From CAVTJL01 sp963735065 (GTDB lineage: Bacteria > Pseudomonadota > Alphaproteobacteria > Geminicoccales > Geminicoccaceae), in assembly GCA_963735065.1 (NCBI GenBank), contig CAVTJL010000004.1, forward strand, positions 1,240,001-1,304,000: a stretch of 64,000 nt of DNA. The letters are read 5' to 3'. The position numbers and the translations under genes are program-made. Below, piece after piece: positions 30,117 through 39,897 of this stretch. Numbering within the stretch: position 1 is the stretch's first letter; each line of letters begins with the position of its first letter. The notes under the pieces are model-generated. The model did not search any database. It was not told the DNA's origin and saw nothing but the letters and a program-made list of their open reading frames with translations.

Positions 30117-31456
30117 GCGGGGGAGCCAGGGTCGTCTGGTCGGAGGGCATGTTCCTCCGCACGCAGCATTTCCAGCAGCAGGATCGCTGGGTGGAGGAGC
30201 TGGTGCGTGGCGCCGTGGGCGGCCTGCGGGGCCACGGCTGGGGATTCCGGCAGCTGGAGCTCGATACGGGCCTGCTGGCGCAAGGCCGCATCGGCATCCG
30301 CCGGGCCCGGGGCATCCTTCCCGACGGCACCCCCTTCGCCATCCCCGAGGCGGCCCAGTCTCCCGAGCCTGTGGCTCTGGGCGTGGTGGCCCAGCCGACG
30401 CTCGTGCATCTGGCACTTCCTGTCGTGCAGGAAGGTGCGATGGAGGTCGATCCGGTCGACGGGCCTACGACCGGCGCCCGCTACCAGGCGCGCGAGATCG
30501 AGCTGCGCGACAGCCTGGCCGGCGCCGAGACGATGGCGCCACTCCATATCGCCGAGCCTCGCTTCAAGCTGCTGACGGCCGCCAACGCCAAAGACAGCTA
30601 CGCGGTTCTGCCCCTCGCCCGCGTGATGGGCGCGCAGAGCGATGGTGGGCTTCTGCTCGACGCCGAGTTCATTCCGCCCTGCCTTTCCATCCGCCCCAGC
30701 GCGGTGCTCGTCTCCTTCCTCGAGGAGCTGGTCGGCAAGCTCGACACCATCGCGTCGGAGCGGGCCGCGTTCGTTGCCGGCAAGCGCCTTCAGGGGGCCG
30801 GGGACATCGCCGACTTCCTGATCTTGATGCTCTGCAACCGCGCCGAGGCGATCGCCCGCCACATCGTGGACCAACAGACGATCCACCCCGCCGACCTCTT
30901 CGCCTGGCTGCAGGGGCTGCTCGGTGAGGCGTCGAGCTTTGCGGGTGCCGATCTTCGGCCGGCCCGGCTGGCGCCCTATCGCCACGAGGAGCCGTCCACC
31001 GCCTTCCAGCCACTGATCCAGGAGCTGCGACGCCTGCTCGTCGAGCTCGCCCGCCCCGACCGGAAGGCGATGATGATCACGCTCAAGGTCTATCCGAGCG
31101 GCGTGCGGGCGGCCGAGGTTCAGGACCGCGGCCTCTATGCGTCCTCGACCTTCGTCATCGCCTTCAACGCGCCGGTCTCGCCGGAGACGATCCGGCAGCG
31201 GCTGCCCGGCCAGATCAAGATCGGCCCGGCCGAGGATCTGCAGAGCATCGTGCGCTCGGCGGTGCCCGGTGTTCCCATTCGCCACCTGCCCACGGTCCCC
31301 CGAGAGATCCCCCTGCACCGTGGCATGGTCTATTTCGAGCTCGACCGTGAGAACGACTTCTGGAGGAAGCTGCCCAGCTCGGCCGGCCTCGCCTTCCATG
31401 TGACCGGCGATCTCCGCGAGGGCATGGACCTCGAATGCTGGGCGATCCGGGACTGA
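30113..31456 (+). CDS. tssK: T6SS baseplate-membrane connector TssK (VasE/ImpJ), TTG start
   Basis: TssK trimers link the TssEFG baseplate to the TssJLM membrane complex and bind effector-loaded spikes. The 447-residue protein has the family start VVWSEGMFLRTQHFQQQDR and later LLTAANAKDSYAVLPLARV, FIPPCLSI and GMVYFELDRENDFW. No ATG or GTG lies close before the conserved VVWSEG; the TTG at 30113, overlapping the tssJ TGA as TTGA, gives eight residues before the motif and is the most likely start. An internal ATG at GMFLR would cut the conserved N-terminus. Confidence 0.93.
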   Translation: MSGGARVVWSEGMFLRTQHFQQQDRWVEELVRGAVGGLRGHGWGFRQLELDTGLLAQGRIGIRRARGILPDGTPFAIPEAAQSPEPVALGVVAQPTLVHLALPVVQEGAMEVDPVDGPTTGARYQAREIELRDSLAGAETMAPLHIAEPRFKLLTAANAKDSYAVLPLARVMGAQSDGGLLLDAEFIPPCLSIRPSAVLVSFLEELVGKLDTIASERAAFVAGKRLQGAGDIADFLILMLCNRAEAIARHIVDQQTIHPADLFAWLQGLLGEASSFAGADLRPARLAPYRHEEPSTAFQPLIQELRRLLVELARPDRKAMMITLKVYPSGVRAAEVQDRGLYASSTFVIAFNAPVSPETIRQRLPGQIKIGPAEDLQSIVRSAVPGVPIRHLPTVPREIPLHRGMVYFELDRENDFWRKLPSSAGLAFHVTGDLREGMDLECWAIRD

Positions 31457-31460
31457 CGCC

Positions 31461-32789
31461 ATGGCCGGCGAGGACCCCTTCGGCCTGAACGATCCCGAGC
31501 GGACGCAGATCCTGCGGCCCCGCCCGGGCGGCCGTGGGCCCGAGGCACCGCCGCCGAGGCCGCTTGCTGCAGCACCGCCCACGGGCGCAGCGCTTCCCGA
31601 GGGCACGCCCGGGCTCGGGCCGCTTGTTCAGGCCGCCCATGGCATCCTCCTTCTGGTGCCGCGCCTCAGGGGGCCGCGTCCGCCCATGGAGCCGATGGCG
31701 CTGCGCGCCCGCATGGAGGCGGAGCTGCGCCGGTTCGAGGAGCGTGCCTACGCCAAAGGCGTCGACTCCCGGCAGGTCCAGCTCGGCCACTATGTGCTGT
31801 GCGCGCTCGTCGACGATGTCGTTCTCAACACGCCCTGGGGGGCCACCAGCGCCTGGAAGGGCGCCAGCCTGGTCGGCAGCCTCCATCACGACGTTGCAGC
31901 GGGCGACCGGTTCTTCGACGTTCTCGAGCAGGCGCGGCCTCAGGCAACCCAGATGCGGCCGCTTCTCGAGCTGATGGCCTGCTGCCTCGCCATGGGTTTC
32001 GAGGGCCGCTATCGCCTGGCGCCGGGCGGCGCCGAGCTCCTGAGCCGCCTGCGCGTCGATCTCGGGACGATGCTCGCCCGCACGGGCGGCGAAAGCCCGG
32101 GCGAGCTGTCACCAGCCTGGCGCGGCATCCCGGCTCGCCACCAGCCGCTCTCTCAGCGCGTTCCCTTGTGGGTGATCGCTGTAGGCGCCCTGGCGCTCCT
32201 GGTCCTGGCTTATGTCGGCTTCAATCTCCGCCTCGGCGGCTACAGCGAGCGTCTCGGGCCTGTCGTCGCGAGCCTGCCTCCGACGCCTCCCGTCCAGCTC
32301 GTGCGGGTTGCAGCCGTCTCACCACCCCTGCCGCCGCCTCCGCCGCCGGTGGTGAAGACGCCCCTTTCGGCTCGCCTCGCGGCCTGCCTCAAGGCAGCAG
32401 GCGTCTCGACCGACGCGGTGACGGAGGACTTCCAGAAGGTTCGCGTGACCCTGCCGAACACGGGACTCTTCGCCTCCGGCAGCGCCGATCTCAACCCCGC
32501 GGTCGATCCGCTCGTCCACTGCCTCGGGAACGAGCTGGCCAAGGAGCAGGGCAGGATCCTCGTGGTCGGCCATACCGACAACATCCCGATCCACACGGCG
32601 CGCTTTCCGAGCAACTGGGAGCTGTCACGGGCGCGGGCGATGGCGGTCGAGCAGGTGCTCGCAGCGGTCATTCCCGATCCGGGTCGAATCGAGGTCGACG
32701 GCCGGGCCGACACGGAGCCCGTCGCTTCGAACGCCACCGAGGCCGGACGCGCGCAGAACCGCCGCGTCGATATTGTCCTGCTGCGCTGA
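31461..32789 (+). CDS. tssL: T6SS inner-membrane protein TssL (DotU) fused to OmpA-like domain
   Basis: Inner-membrane subunit of the trans-envelope complex, 442 residues. The cytoplasmic DotU domain (about residues 50-225) has QLGHYVLCALVDDVVLNTPWG and WKGASLVGSLHHD. A single TM (VPLWVIAVGALALLVLAYVGF) follows near 233-253. After a Pro-rich linker comes a periplasmic OmpA-like peptidoglycan-binding domain with VVGHTDNIPIHTARFPSN and NRRVDIVLLR. Carrying its own peptidoglycan anchor it needs no separate TagL. It starts four bases after the tssK stop. Confidence 0.95.
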   Translation: MAGEDPFGLNDPERTQILRPRPGGRGPEAPPPRPLAAAPPTGAALPEGTPGLGPLVQAAHGILLLVPRLRGPRPPMEPMALRARMEAELRRFEERAYAKGVDSRQVQLGHYVLCALVDDVVLNTPWGATSAWKGASLVGSLHHDVAAGDRFFDVLEQARPQATQMRPLLELMACCLAMGFEGRYRLAPGGAELLSRLRVDLGTMLARTGGESPGELSPAWRGIPARHQPLSQRVPLWVIAVGALALLVLAYVGFNLRLGGYSERLGPVVASLPPTPPVQLVRVAAVSPPLPPPPPPVVKTPLSARLAACLKAAGVSTDAVTEDFQKVRVTLPNTGLFASGSADLNPAVDPLVHCLGNELAKEQGRILVVGHTDNIPIHTARFPSNWELSRARAMAVEQVLAAVIPDPGRIEVDGRADTEPVASNATEAGRAQNRRVDIVLLR

Positions 32790-32800
32790 GGTCGGCCCGC

Positions 32801-35800
32801 ATGCGCCTCCTCAAGAGCCTCCTCGCTATCCTCACCGCCCGCTGGTTCTGGACGCTGCTGGGTGCCGTGCTGCTCTCGCTGCTCGTCTGGCTCGCCGGCG
32901 ATCTTCTGGCGATCGGCACGGTGCGGCCGCTCGAGAGCGAGGTCACGCGCCTCCTCGTCATCCTCGTCATCGCCGTGCTCTGGGGCCTCGGGAACCTCTG
33001 GGCCCAGCTGCGCGCCCGGCGCAGCAACACGGCGCTGGTGGACGCGCTGGCGGCGCCGGCAGCACGGCCCGATCCGGGCGAGAGCGAGGTGGCCGAGCTG
33101 GCACGGCGCTTCTCGGGCGCGCTCGAGCGCCTGCGCCAGCGGCGCGTCGGCGGCCGAAGCCAGCGCCGCTGGCTCTACGAGCTTCCCTGGTACGTGATCA
33201 TCGGGCCCGCCCGGGTCCGGCAAGACGACGGCGCTTCTCCAGTCGGGGCTCCGCTTCCCGCTCGACCAGGGCCAGAAGCTGCGCGGTGCCGGCGGCACGC
33301 GCTACTGCGACTGGTTCTTCACCGACGAGGCGGTGCTGATCGACACGGCCGGCCGCTACACGAGCCAGGACAGCGACCAGGAGACCGACTCGGCGGCATG
33401 GCAGGGCTTCCTCGACCTGCTGCGCAAGCATCGCGGCCGTCAGCCGCTCAACGGCGTGCTGGTGGCCCTCTCGGTGAAGGATCTGCTCGACGGGCGAGGT
33501 GCGGGAGGGATCGACCACGCAAGGGCCGTCCGGTCACGCCTGGCGGAGATCGAGAGCAGGCTCGGCGTCCGCCTGCCGGTCTACCTCGTCCTCACCAAGG
33601 CCGATCTCATCGCCGGGTTCAGCGAGTTCTTCGCAGGCCTGGGCGAGCGTGACCGTGCGCAGATCTGGGGCGTGACGCTTCCTGGCGAGCCCGGGCGCCA
33701 CGGCTATGATCGGGGTGCCCTCGAGAGCGGCCTCACCGACCTGATCGGGCGGCTCGACGGCTTCCTGCACGAGCGCCTCCTGGCCGAGCGCGATATCGAG
33801 CGACGGGCGCTAGCACTGGGCTTTCCGGCGCAGGTCCAGGCCCTGATCCCCGACGTGCTGAGGCTCGTCGACACAGCCTTCGGCGGCTCGAGCTTCGAGG
33901 AGACGCCCTGGCTGCGAGGCGTCTACCTCACCAGCGGCACGCAGACGGGCACGCCTGTGGACCGGCTGGTCGCAGCGATCTCGCAAAGCTTCGGCATGCC
34001 GACCGAGGCGCTCCCGGTCCAGGCCGGTGATCGCAGCTTCTTTCTGCAACGCCTTCTGGGCGAGGTCGTCTTCGGCGAGGCGAGCCTGGTCGCGCGCGAT
34101 CCGCGACGCGAGCGCAACGAGCGGTGGGTCCGGTCCGGCGTCATCACGGCCATGGGCGTCCTGGTCGTGGCCGCCCTCGCGGGATGGACCTGGAGCTATC
34201 GCGAGAGCCGGGACCATCAGCTGGCCCTGGAGCAGGCCATGGCCGGATGGGCCAGGGACTACGCGCCCTTGGCCCAGGATCGGCTCACGGTCGGCGATGG
34301 TGCCCTGGCGCCGGTCGTGCCCGCTCTGGATCGACTGGCAGCGCTCCGAGCCGAGGCGGCCACACCGGACCGCCTTGCCCAGGTGATGGGTCTGTCGCGC
34401 AGCGCGACGCTGGCCGCCGAGACCGACGTCGCCTATCGCAAGAGCCTGCGCGACCTCCTGACACCAAGGCTGATGATCAGGCTCGAGCAGCAGATCCAGG
34501 CCCACATCCAAAGCCCGGACTATCTGATCGAGGCGCTCAAGGTCTATCTGATGCTGGGCGGGCAGGCGCCCGTCGATCCGGATCTCCTGACCGGCTGGTT
34601 CCGCCTCGACCTCCAGGCGAACGAGCCCGCGATCGCCGCTGCGATGACCCCTCATCTCGTGGCGCTGGCGGCCGAGCTTCCCACCCTTCAGCCGCTGCCG
34701 ACCCTCGACGGAGCCCTGCTGGCGCGCGCGCGGGCGACGCTCGGAAAAATCTCGCTCGCTCAGCAGGCCTACCGCATGCTCATGGCCAGCGCGGCGGTGA
34801 CGAGCCTGCCGCCCTGGCGCGTCACCGACCATGCCGGGCCGAGCGCCGCGACCGCCCTCGTCCGGCGCTCCGGCAAGCCTCTCGATGCGCCCGTTCCCGG
34901 CATCTTCACCCGTTCCGGCTTCTATGGCGTCCTGCTGCCCTCGCTCCCCCAGGCGGCGAAGGCCGCCTACGCCGAAAGCTGGGTCCTCGCCGGCACGGGC
35001 CAGCCGCAGCCCACCGATGCCGATCTCAGCCGTCTGCAGTCGGACATGCTGAAGCTCTACGAGGACGACGACATCGACGCCTGGGATGGCCTTCTGCGTG
35101 ACATTGCGATCGTGCCCATGACCTCGCTGGATCAGGCCGTGGATGCCACGAAAGCGCTGTCGGGCCCGAACTCGCCGCTGAAGCTGCTGGTGGCGGCGAT
35201 CGTGCAGGAGACGATGCTGACCCAGGCTCCGCAGCCGACGACGGCAGCCGCTGCGGCCGGGGGCGTCGTCGCAGCGGGCCAGCAGGCGCTGGGCACGGTG
35301 AGCGCAAAGCTCGACAAGCTTGCCCAGCTCATCGGCGCAAAGCCCGCCGTGGCCGCCACCGGCGCCACGCCCGGCGCCGTGGTCGAGCAGCATTTCGCCT
35401 ACCTCAAAGGGCTCGTCGAGGGCGTGAACGGCGCGCCGCCCGCGCTCGACGCGGCGCTGCAGGCCCTTGCGAGCCTGCATGGCAAGCTCGCCGAGGCGGC
35501 TACCTCCCCCGACCCGGCAGCCGCCTTCGCCCGTATCGGCCCCACGGGTGCCGCCCAGCTCGCACAGGCAGCACAAAGCCTGCCGGCACCGCTCAATGCG
35601 ATGCTCGCCGGCATAGCCCAGAAGGCGCAGGCCATCAGCGGCTCGGGCATCCGGACCCGGCTCGATGCCGTCTGGCGTGCCGATGTGCTTCCGTTCTGCC
35701 GCACGGCGATCGGTGGGCGCTATCCGTTCGCGCCGGGCAGCCGGATCGACGCCAGCCTCGATGATACCGCCCGCCTCTTCGCTCCCGGCGGCCTGATCGA

Positions 35801-36344
35801 CGGCTTCGTCAAGAACCAGCTGGCACCCTTCGTCGACACGGCACAACGTCCCTGGCGGGATCTCAGCGGCGCTGGCCTGTCGTCCGGCGCCCTGGCCCAG
35901 CTCGACCGCGCCGAGCAGATCGGTGCGGCTCTGTTCGCCGGTGGCGCCAAGCCCAGCGCCAGCTTCACCCTGACGCCGCTCGACCTGGACGGCGGGTCCG
36001 CCAGCGTGACCCTCGACGTCGACGGCCAGCAGCTCCACTACGCCCATGGGCCGGCGGAGCCGGCTGCGTTCGTGTGGCCCGGCCCCGCCGGCACCAACAT
36101 CGTCCGCCTCTCCTTCGCGCCGCTCGACGGCAGCGCGCCCACGAGCGAGGTCGAGCAGGGTGCCTGGGGACTTTTCCGGCTGCTCCAGCACTCGCGGCTA
36201 CGCCAGCAGGGCCAGCCCGACCTGTTCGAGGTGACCCTCTCGGCGGGCGGCCACAGCGCCCGTTTCCGCCTGCGGGCCGGCAGCGTCCAAAATCCCTTCA
36301 ACAGCAGCCTGCTCGCGGGCTTCAGCTGCCCGGAGGGGCTCTGA
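32801..36344 (+). CDS. tssM: T6SS inner-membrane protein TssM (IcmF/VasK), frame break in Walker A
   Basis: Largest subunit of the membrane complex, spanning inner membrane to TssJ. When joined it has about 1180 residues. Two TM helices are near residues 14-34 and 45-64; a cytoplasmic GTPase-like domain follows, a third TM sits near 34140-34195, and then the long periplasmic part. The frame shifts at the C-run at 33206-33208: dropping one C gives GPPGSGKTTALLQSGL, a proper Walker A, so the break cuts the nucleotide-binding loop itself. The Walker B-like LIDTAGRYTSQD and the NKAD-like LTKADL are intact downstream. As sequenced, translation from the ATG would end at 33652. The C-terminal region ends with GHSARFRLRAGS, and the stop shares a base with tagF (TGATG). 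Confidence 0.9.
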
Positions 36345-37007
36345 TGGCCGGGGTCGGCGTGTTCGGCAAGCTTCCCCAGCGGGCCGACTTCATCGCCCAT
36401 CGCCTGCCGGCGAGCTTCAGCGATCCCTGGCACGCCTGGCTGAGCGCCGGCCTGGCAGAGAGCCGCACCCGCCTGGGCTCGCGATTCGTCGAGGTCTTTC
36501 TCCAGGCCCCGGTATGGCGCTTCGTGCTCCAGCCCGGCCGCTGCGGGCCGGCCGCCGCGGCGGGAATCCTCATGCCCAGCGTCGACGCGGCCGAGCGTCT
36601 GTTTTTTCTTTCGCTGGCCACCACGCCCGAAGGTGACGTCGAGGTCCCGGCCCTTCTTCAGGCGGACCGCTGGTTCGATGGGCTCGAGGAGCATGCACGT
36701 CTTGCGCTGGAGAGCGGCTTCGTCCTCGAGGCGTGGCTCGCGGCGACCGAAAGGCTGAGCCTCCCGCCGGCCTCGCAGCAGACTGCGCCGCATGGGTGGA
36801 CGCTGCTGCCGGACGGAAGAGCCCGCGACGGCCATGCGCGACGCCCTCTGCCGAAAGGGCGGGCAGCACGCCTGCATGTTCTGGAGCCACGGCTCGCCCT
36901 TCGTCCGGCCATCGTTCTTTCTCGGCGACTCGCTGCCGGGGGATGCGGACTTCGCCCGGCTGCTCGCCGATCCGCCGGACGGCGGCGGCGCGGAGACAAC
37001 GCCATGA
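36344..37007 (+). CDS. tagF: T6SS negative regulator TagF (SciT/ImpM), with one frame break
   Basis: TagF represses T6SS assembly, in Pseudomonas by a route acting on Fha. The protein starts VGVFGKLPQRADFIAHRLP and has the family motifs ILMPSVDAAERLFFL and, in the next frame, QHACMFWSHGSPFVRPS and LPGDADFARLL. The change of frame is at 36815-36816 (GG); dropping one G gives about 220 residues, near the usual length. Unrepaired, the first frame stays open into pppA. Its proper stop overlaps the pppA ATG (ATGA), which argues that the two were separate genes. Confidence 0.87.
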
Positions 37008-37759
37008 CGGCCGCGCTCACCATCGTCGATGCCGGCCTCACCCATATCGGCAAGGTGCGAAAGGCGAACGAGGATGCCTGGATGGCCCGCCCCGATCTGG
37101 GCATCTGGGCCGTCGCCGACGGGATGGGCGGGCACCAGCGGGGCGATGTGGCGAGCCGCACGATCGTGGACCATCTGGCGCGGATCCATGCTCCGGCCGA
37201 TGCACGCTCCCTGCGACGCGACGTCGACGAGGCGTTGGCGCGTGCGGACGCCGAGCTCAAGGCCGCGGCCGAGGCTACGGGCGAGATCAGTGCCAGCACC
37301 GTCGTGGCGCTTCTTGTCTTCGGCGCGCACTTCGCCGTGCTCTGGGCAGGCGACAGCCGCGCCTATCGCCTCCGGAACGGCGCGCTCGAGCGCCTGACCC
37401 GAGATCACAGCCTGGTGCAGGAGCTGGTCGACAGCGGCGCCCTCTCGGCCGAGGACGCCGCCATACACCCGCTCCGCAACCAGCTCACCCGCGGCATCGG
37501 CACCTCCGCCGAGCTCCAGGTCGAAGGCCGCCAAGGCGAGATCAGGGCGGGCGACAGCTTCCTCCTCTGCAGCGACGGTCTCACCGGGCATCTGAGCGAC
37601 GACGACATCGCCGCTGTGATCGCCGCATCCTCGCCCGATCAGGCCTGCCGGAAGCTCGTCGAGCGAACGCTGGCCGCCGGCGCCAGCGACAATGTCTCGG
37701 TCGTCATGGTGTCGATCGGGGACGCCGACGCCGAGCGCACACACCCCGGCACAGGCTAG
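37004..37759 (+). CDS. pppA: T6SS PP2C-type protein phosphatase PppA
   Basis: Metal-dependent Ser/Thr phosphatase of 251 residues that should reverse PpkA phosphorylation of Fha. All PP2C motifs are seen: RKANEDAW, WAVADGMGGHQRGDVAS, VLWAGDSRAYRLR, TRDHSLVQELVDSG, LLCSDGLTGHLSDDDI and ASDNVSVVMV, so the metal-binding aspartates are intact. There is no signal peptide or TM, so it is cytoplasmic. The ATG overlaps the tagF stop. In some alphaproteobacteria tagF and pppA are one fused gene; here the frames argue for two coupled genes. Confidence 0.94.
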   Translation: MTAALTIVDAGLTHIGKVRKANEDAWMARPDLGIWAVADGMGGHQRGDVASRTIVDHLARIHAPADARSLRRDVDEALARADAELKAAAEATGEISASTVVALLVFGAHFAVLWAGDSRAYRLRNGALERLTRDHSLVQELVDSGALSAEDAAIHPLRNQLTRGIGTSAELQVEGRQGEIRAGDSFLLCSDGLTGHLSDDDIAAVIAASSPDQACRKLVERTLAAGASDNVSVVMVSIGDADAERTHPGTG

Positions 37760-37769
37760 TCGGCCGGCC

Positions 37770-38874
37770 ATGGACCTCGTGAACGCTACCCCGATGGCGG
37801 CGGCCTGGACCATGGGTCTGGACCCATCCGGCCGGGAGCACGTCGTCGTGGTGGTCAAAGGCACCTTTGCCTTTCCCGAGGTCGACGGCGCGCCGGCCGA
37901 GCTCGCGGACGAGCAGGTGCCGCCGGTCATGGCCGACACATTCACCGGCGCCCCCGGCTTCTCCGCACCGGTCTACGAGTTCGGACTTTCCGCTTCGCAA
38001 GCCACGCTGCGACGTCCTCCTCAACGCAACGGCTCACGCGCCCGAGGGCCGTCCCGCCCAGCGCGTGCGGGTCGGCGTGAAGCTCGGGAACTGGTCCAAG
38101 ATCGTGGATGTCGTAGGCGATCGGGTGTGGCGCCAGGCCGGCCCCGTGCCCGGCCCGGAGGCGCCGCAGCCGTTCCTCACGATGCCGATCACCTATGATC
38201 GGGCCTTCGGTGGGGCGGACGACACGGACCCCGGGTCCGCCGATGCCTACCGGCTCAATCCCGTCGGCAAAGGCTTTGGCCTCGTCCGATCGGGCGAGAG
38301 GCTTCTCGGGCGCCCCTTGCCCAACACCGAGGCGGCCGGCGATCCCGTGAAGCTGCCCTGGGGTGCCTATCGGCCCATGAGCTTCGGTCCCCTCGGCCGC
38401 GGCTGGCAGCCCCGCCTCGCCTACGCCGGCACCTACGACCAGAAGTGGCAGGACGAGGTTTTTCCTTTTCTGCCGGCGGACTTCGACGATCGCTACTATC
38501 AGGCAGCGCCCGAAGACCAGCAGATCGACTTCCCCAAGGGCGGGGAGGAGCTGGTGCTCGTCAACCTCACGCCCGAGGGTCGGCTCCGCCTCAGGCTTCC
38601 GATCCTGGCGGTGCCGGTGACCTTCCTGCCGCGTGACGGCGACCCGGCGCCGGCCAACCCTGTCCTCGACACCATTGTGATCGAGCCGGACGCGCGCCGC
38701 CTGATGCTGAGCTGGCGGGCGAGCCGCCCCCTGCGCCGCAACATCTTCGAGCTCGGCGAGGTGCTCGTGGGCTCGAGGAGCCGCGCCTGGTGGCGCGCCC
38801 GCGAGCTCGGCAAGACCTACTATCCGGGGCTGGGGTCGCTCGTGAGCGATCGACGGGGCGAAGCCGAGGAATGA
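37770..38874 (+). CDS. DUF2169 T6SS effector-adaptor-like protein, with one frame break
   Basis: DUF2169 proteins lie next to PAAR-like (DUF4150) effectors in many T6SS loci and are thought to act as adaptors or chaperones that load the tip. The N-terminal part up to PVYEF is in one frame and the rest, from RKPRCDVLLNATAHAPEG on, in the next. Dropping one G at 37983-37984 joins them as YEFDFPLRKPRCDVLL, giving about 367 residues. Other landmarks are MPITYDRAFGG, NPVGKGF and WQPRLAYAGTYD. The next two genes, a ketosynthase-like protein and a DUF4150 toxin, complete the usual trio. The gene starts 10 bases after the pppA stop. Confidence 0.85.
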
Positions 38875-39897
38875 TGCCGAACCTCGCCATCCTCGCCTCG
38901 GGGATGACCACGGCCGTCGGCCTTACGGCCGAGGCGAGCTGTGCGGCGATCAGGGCCCGGCTCGACGGCTTTCACGAGACGCGCTTCATCGCCCGCGGCG
39001 GCGAGTGGATCATCGGTGCCGAGGTGCCGCTCGAGGAGCCGTGGCGGGGCGCTCAGCGCCTGGCGCGCCTTGTCGCCGAACCGCTTCGCGCGTGCCTCGA
39101 TGCGGGTGCATGCCGGGATGCACGCAGCGTGCCGCTACTGCTGGCGCTGGCCGAGCCTGATCGGCCCGGGCGATTGCCCGGGTTGGAGGAGGAGCTATTC
39201 CCCGCCCTTGTCCAGCTGATCGGCAGCTCCTTCCATGAGGCGTCGCGATTGATCCCGCACGGCCGCATCGGCGCCGCCCTCGCGCTTCGCGAGGCGAGCA
39301 AGCTGATCCACGAGCAGGGGCACGCGCGCGTCCTTGTCGGCGGGCGTCGACAGCTATCTCACGGCCGGAACCCTGCGGGCCTTCGACGACGGCAGCCGGC
39401 TGCTGACTTCCGAGAACAGTGATGGGTTCATCCCCGGCGAGGCCGGCGCTGCGCTGCTTCTCGGGCCGGGTGGCAAGGCCGACACCTTCGGCGTGCTCTC
39501 GCTCGGGCTGGCACGCGAGCCTGCCACGATCGCGAGCGAGGAGCCCCTGCGCGGCGAAGGCCTCGCCCACGCCTACCGTCAGGCCCTCCACGCCGTGGGC
39601 GTCGAGATGGCCCAGATCGGCTATCGCATCGGCACCATGAGCGGCGAGCAATACTGGTTCAAGGAATTCGACCTCGCGACGGCCCGCCTGCTGCGCAGCC
39701 GGCACCAGTTCATGGATCTCTGGCACCCCGCCGACTGCATCGGCGAGGTCGGGGCGGCGAGCCTGCCCTGCTGTCTCGCCGTCGCGGCCACGGCCGCCCG
39801 GAAGGGGTACGCGGCCGGTGATCCGGTACTCGTGACGGCGAGCAACGATGACAGCCGGCGTGCTGCGATGGTGCTGGGCCTCGGAGGGCAACGCTGA
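38871..39897 (+). CDS. Ketosynthase-like (thiolase-fold) T6SS-associated protein, with one frame break
   Basis: Resembles beta-ketoacyl synthases in the pattern ASKLIHEQGHARVLVGGVDSYL and GEVGAASLPCCLAVA, and proteins of this kind sit between DUF2169 and DUF4150 genes in T6SS loci. The catalytic Cys expected some 20-25 residues before the GGVDS turn is absent: the segment FHEASRLIPHGRIGAALAL has none, so it is unlikely to condense acyl chains and may act as a scaffold. The frame changes at GGG 39342-39344; dropping one G yields VLVGGVDSYLTAG and about 341 residues. The start overlaps the DUF2169 stop and the end overlaps the toxin gene. Confidence 0.75.

Noticed and set aside
37004..37759. 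pppA as the tail of a TagF-PppA fusion
   Set aside because: The conserved TagF C-terminus is in the other frame and stops at a TGA overlapping the pppA ATG, so two coupled genes are more likely.
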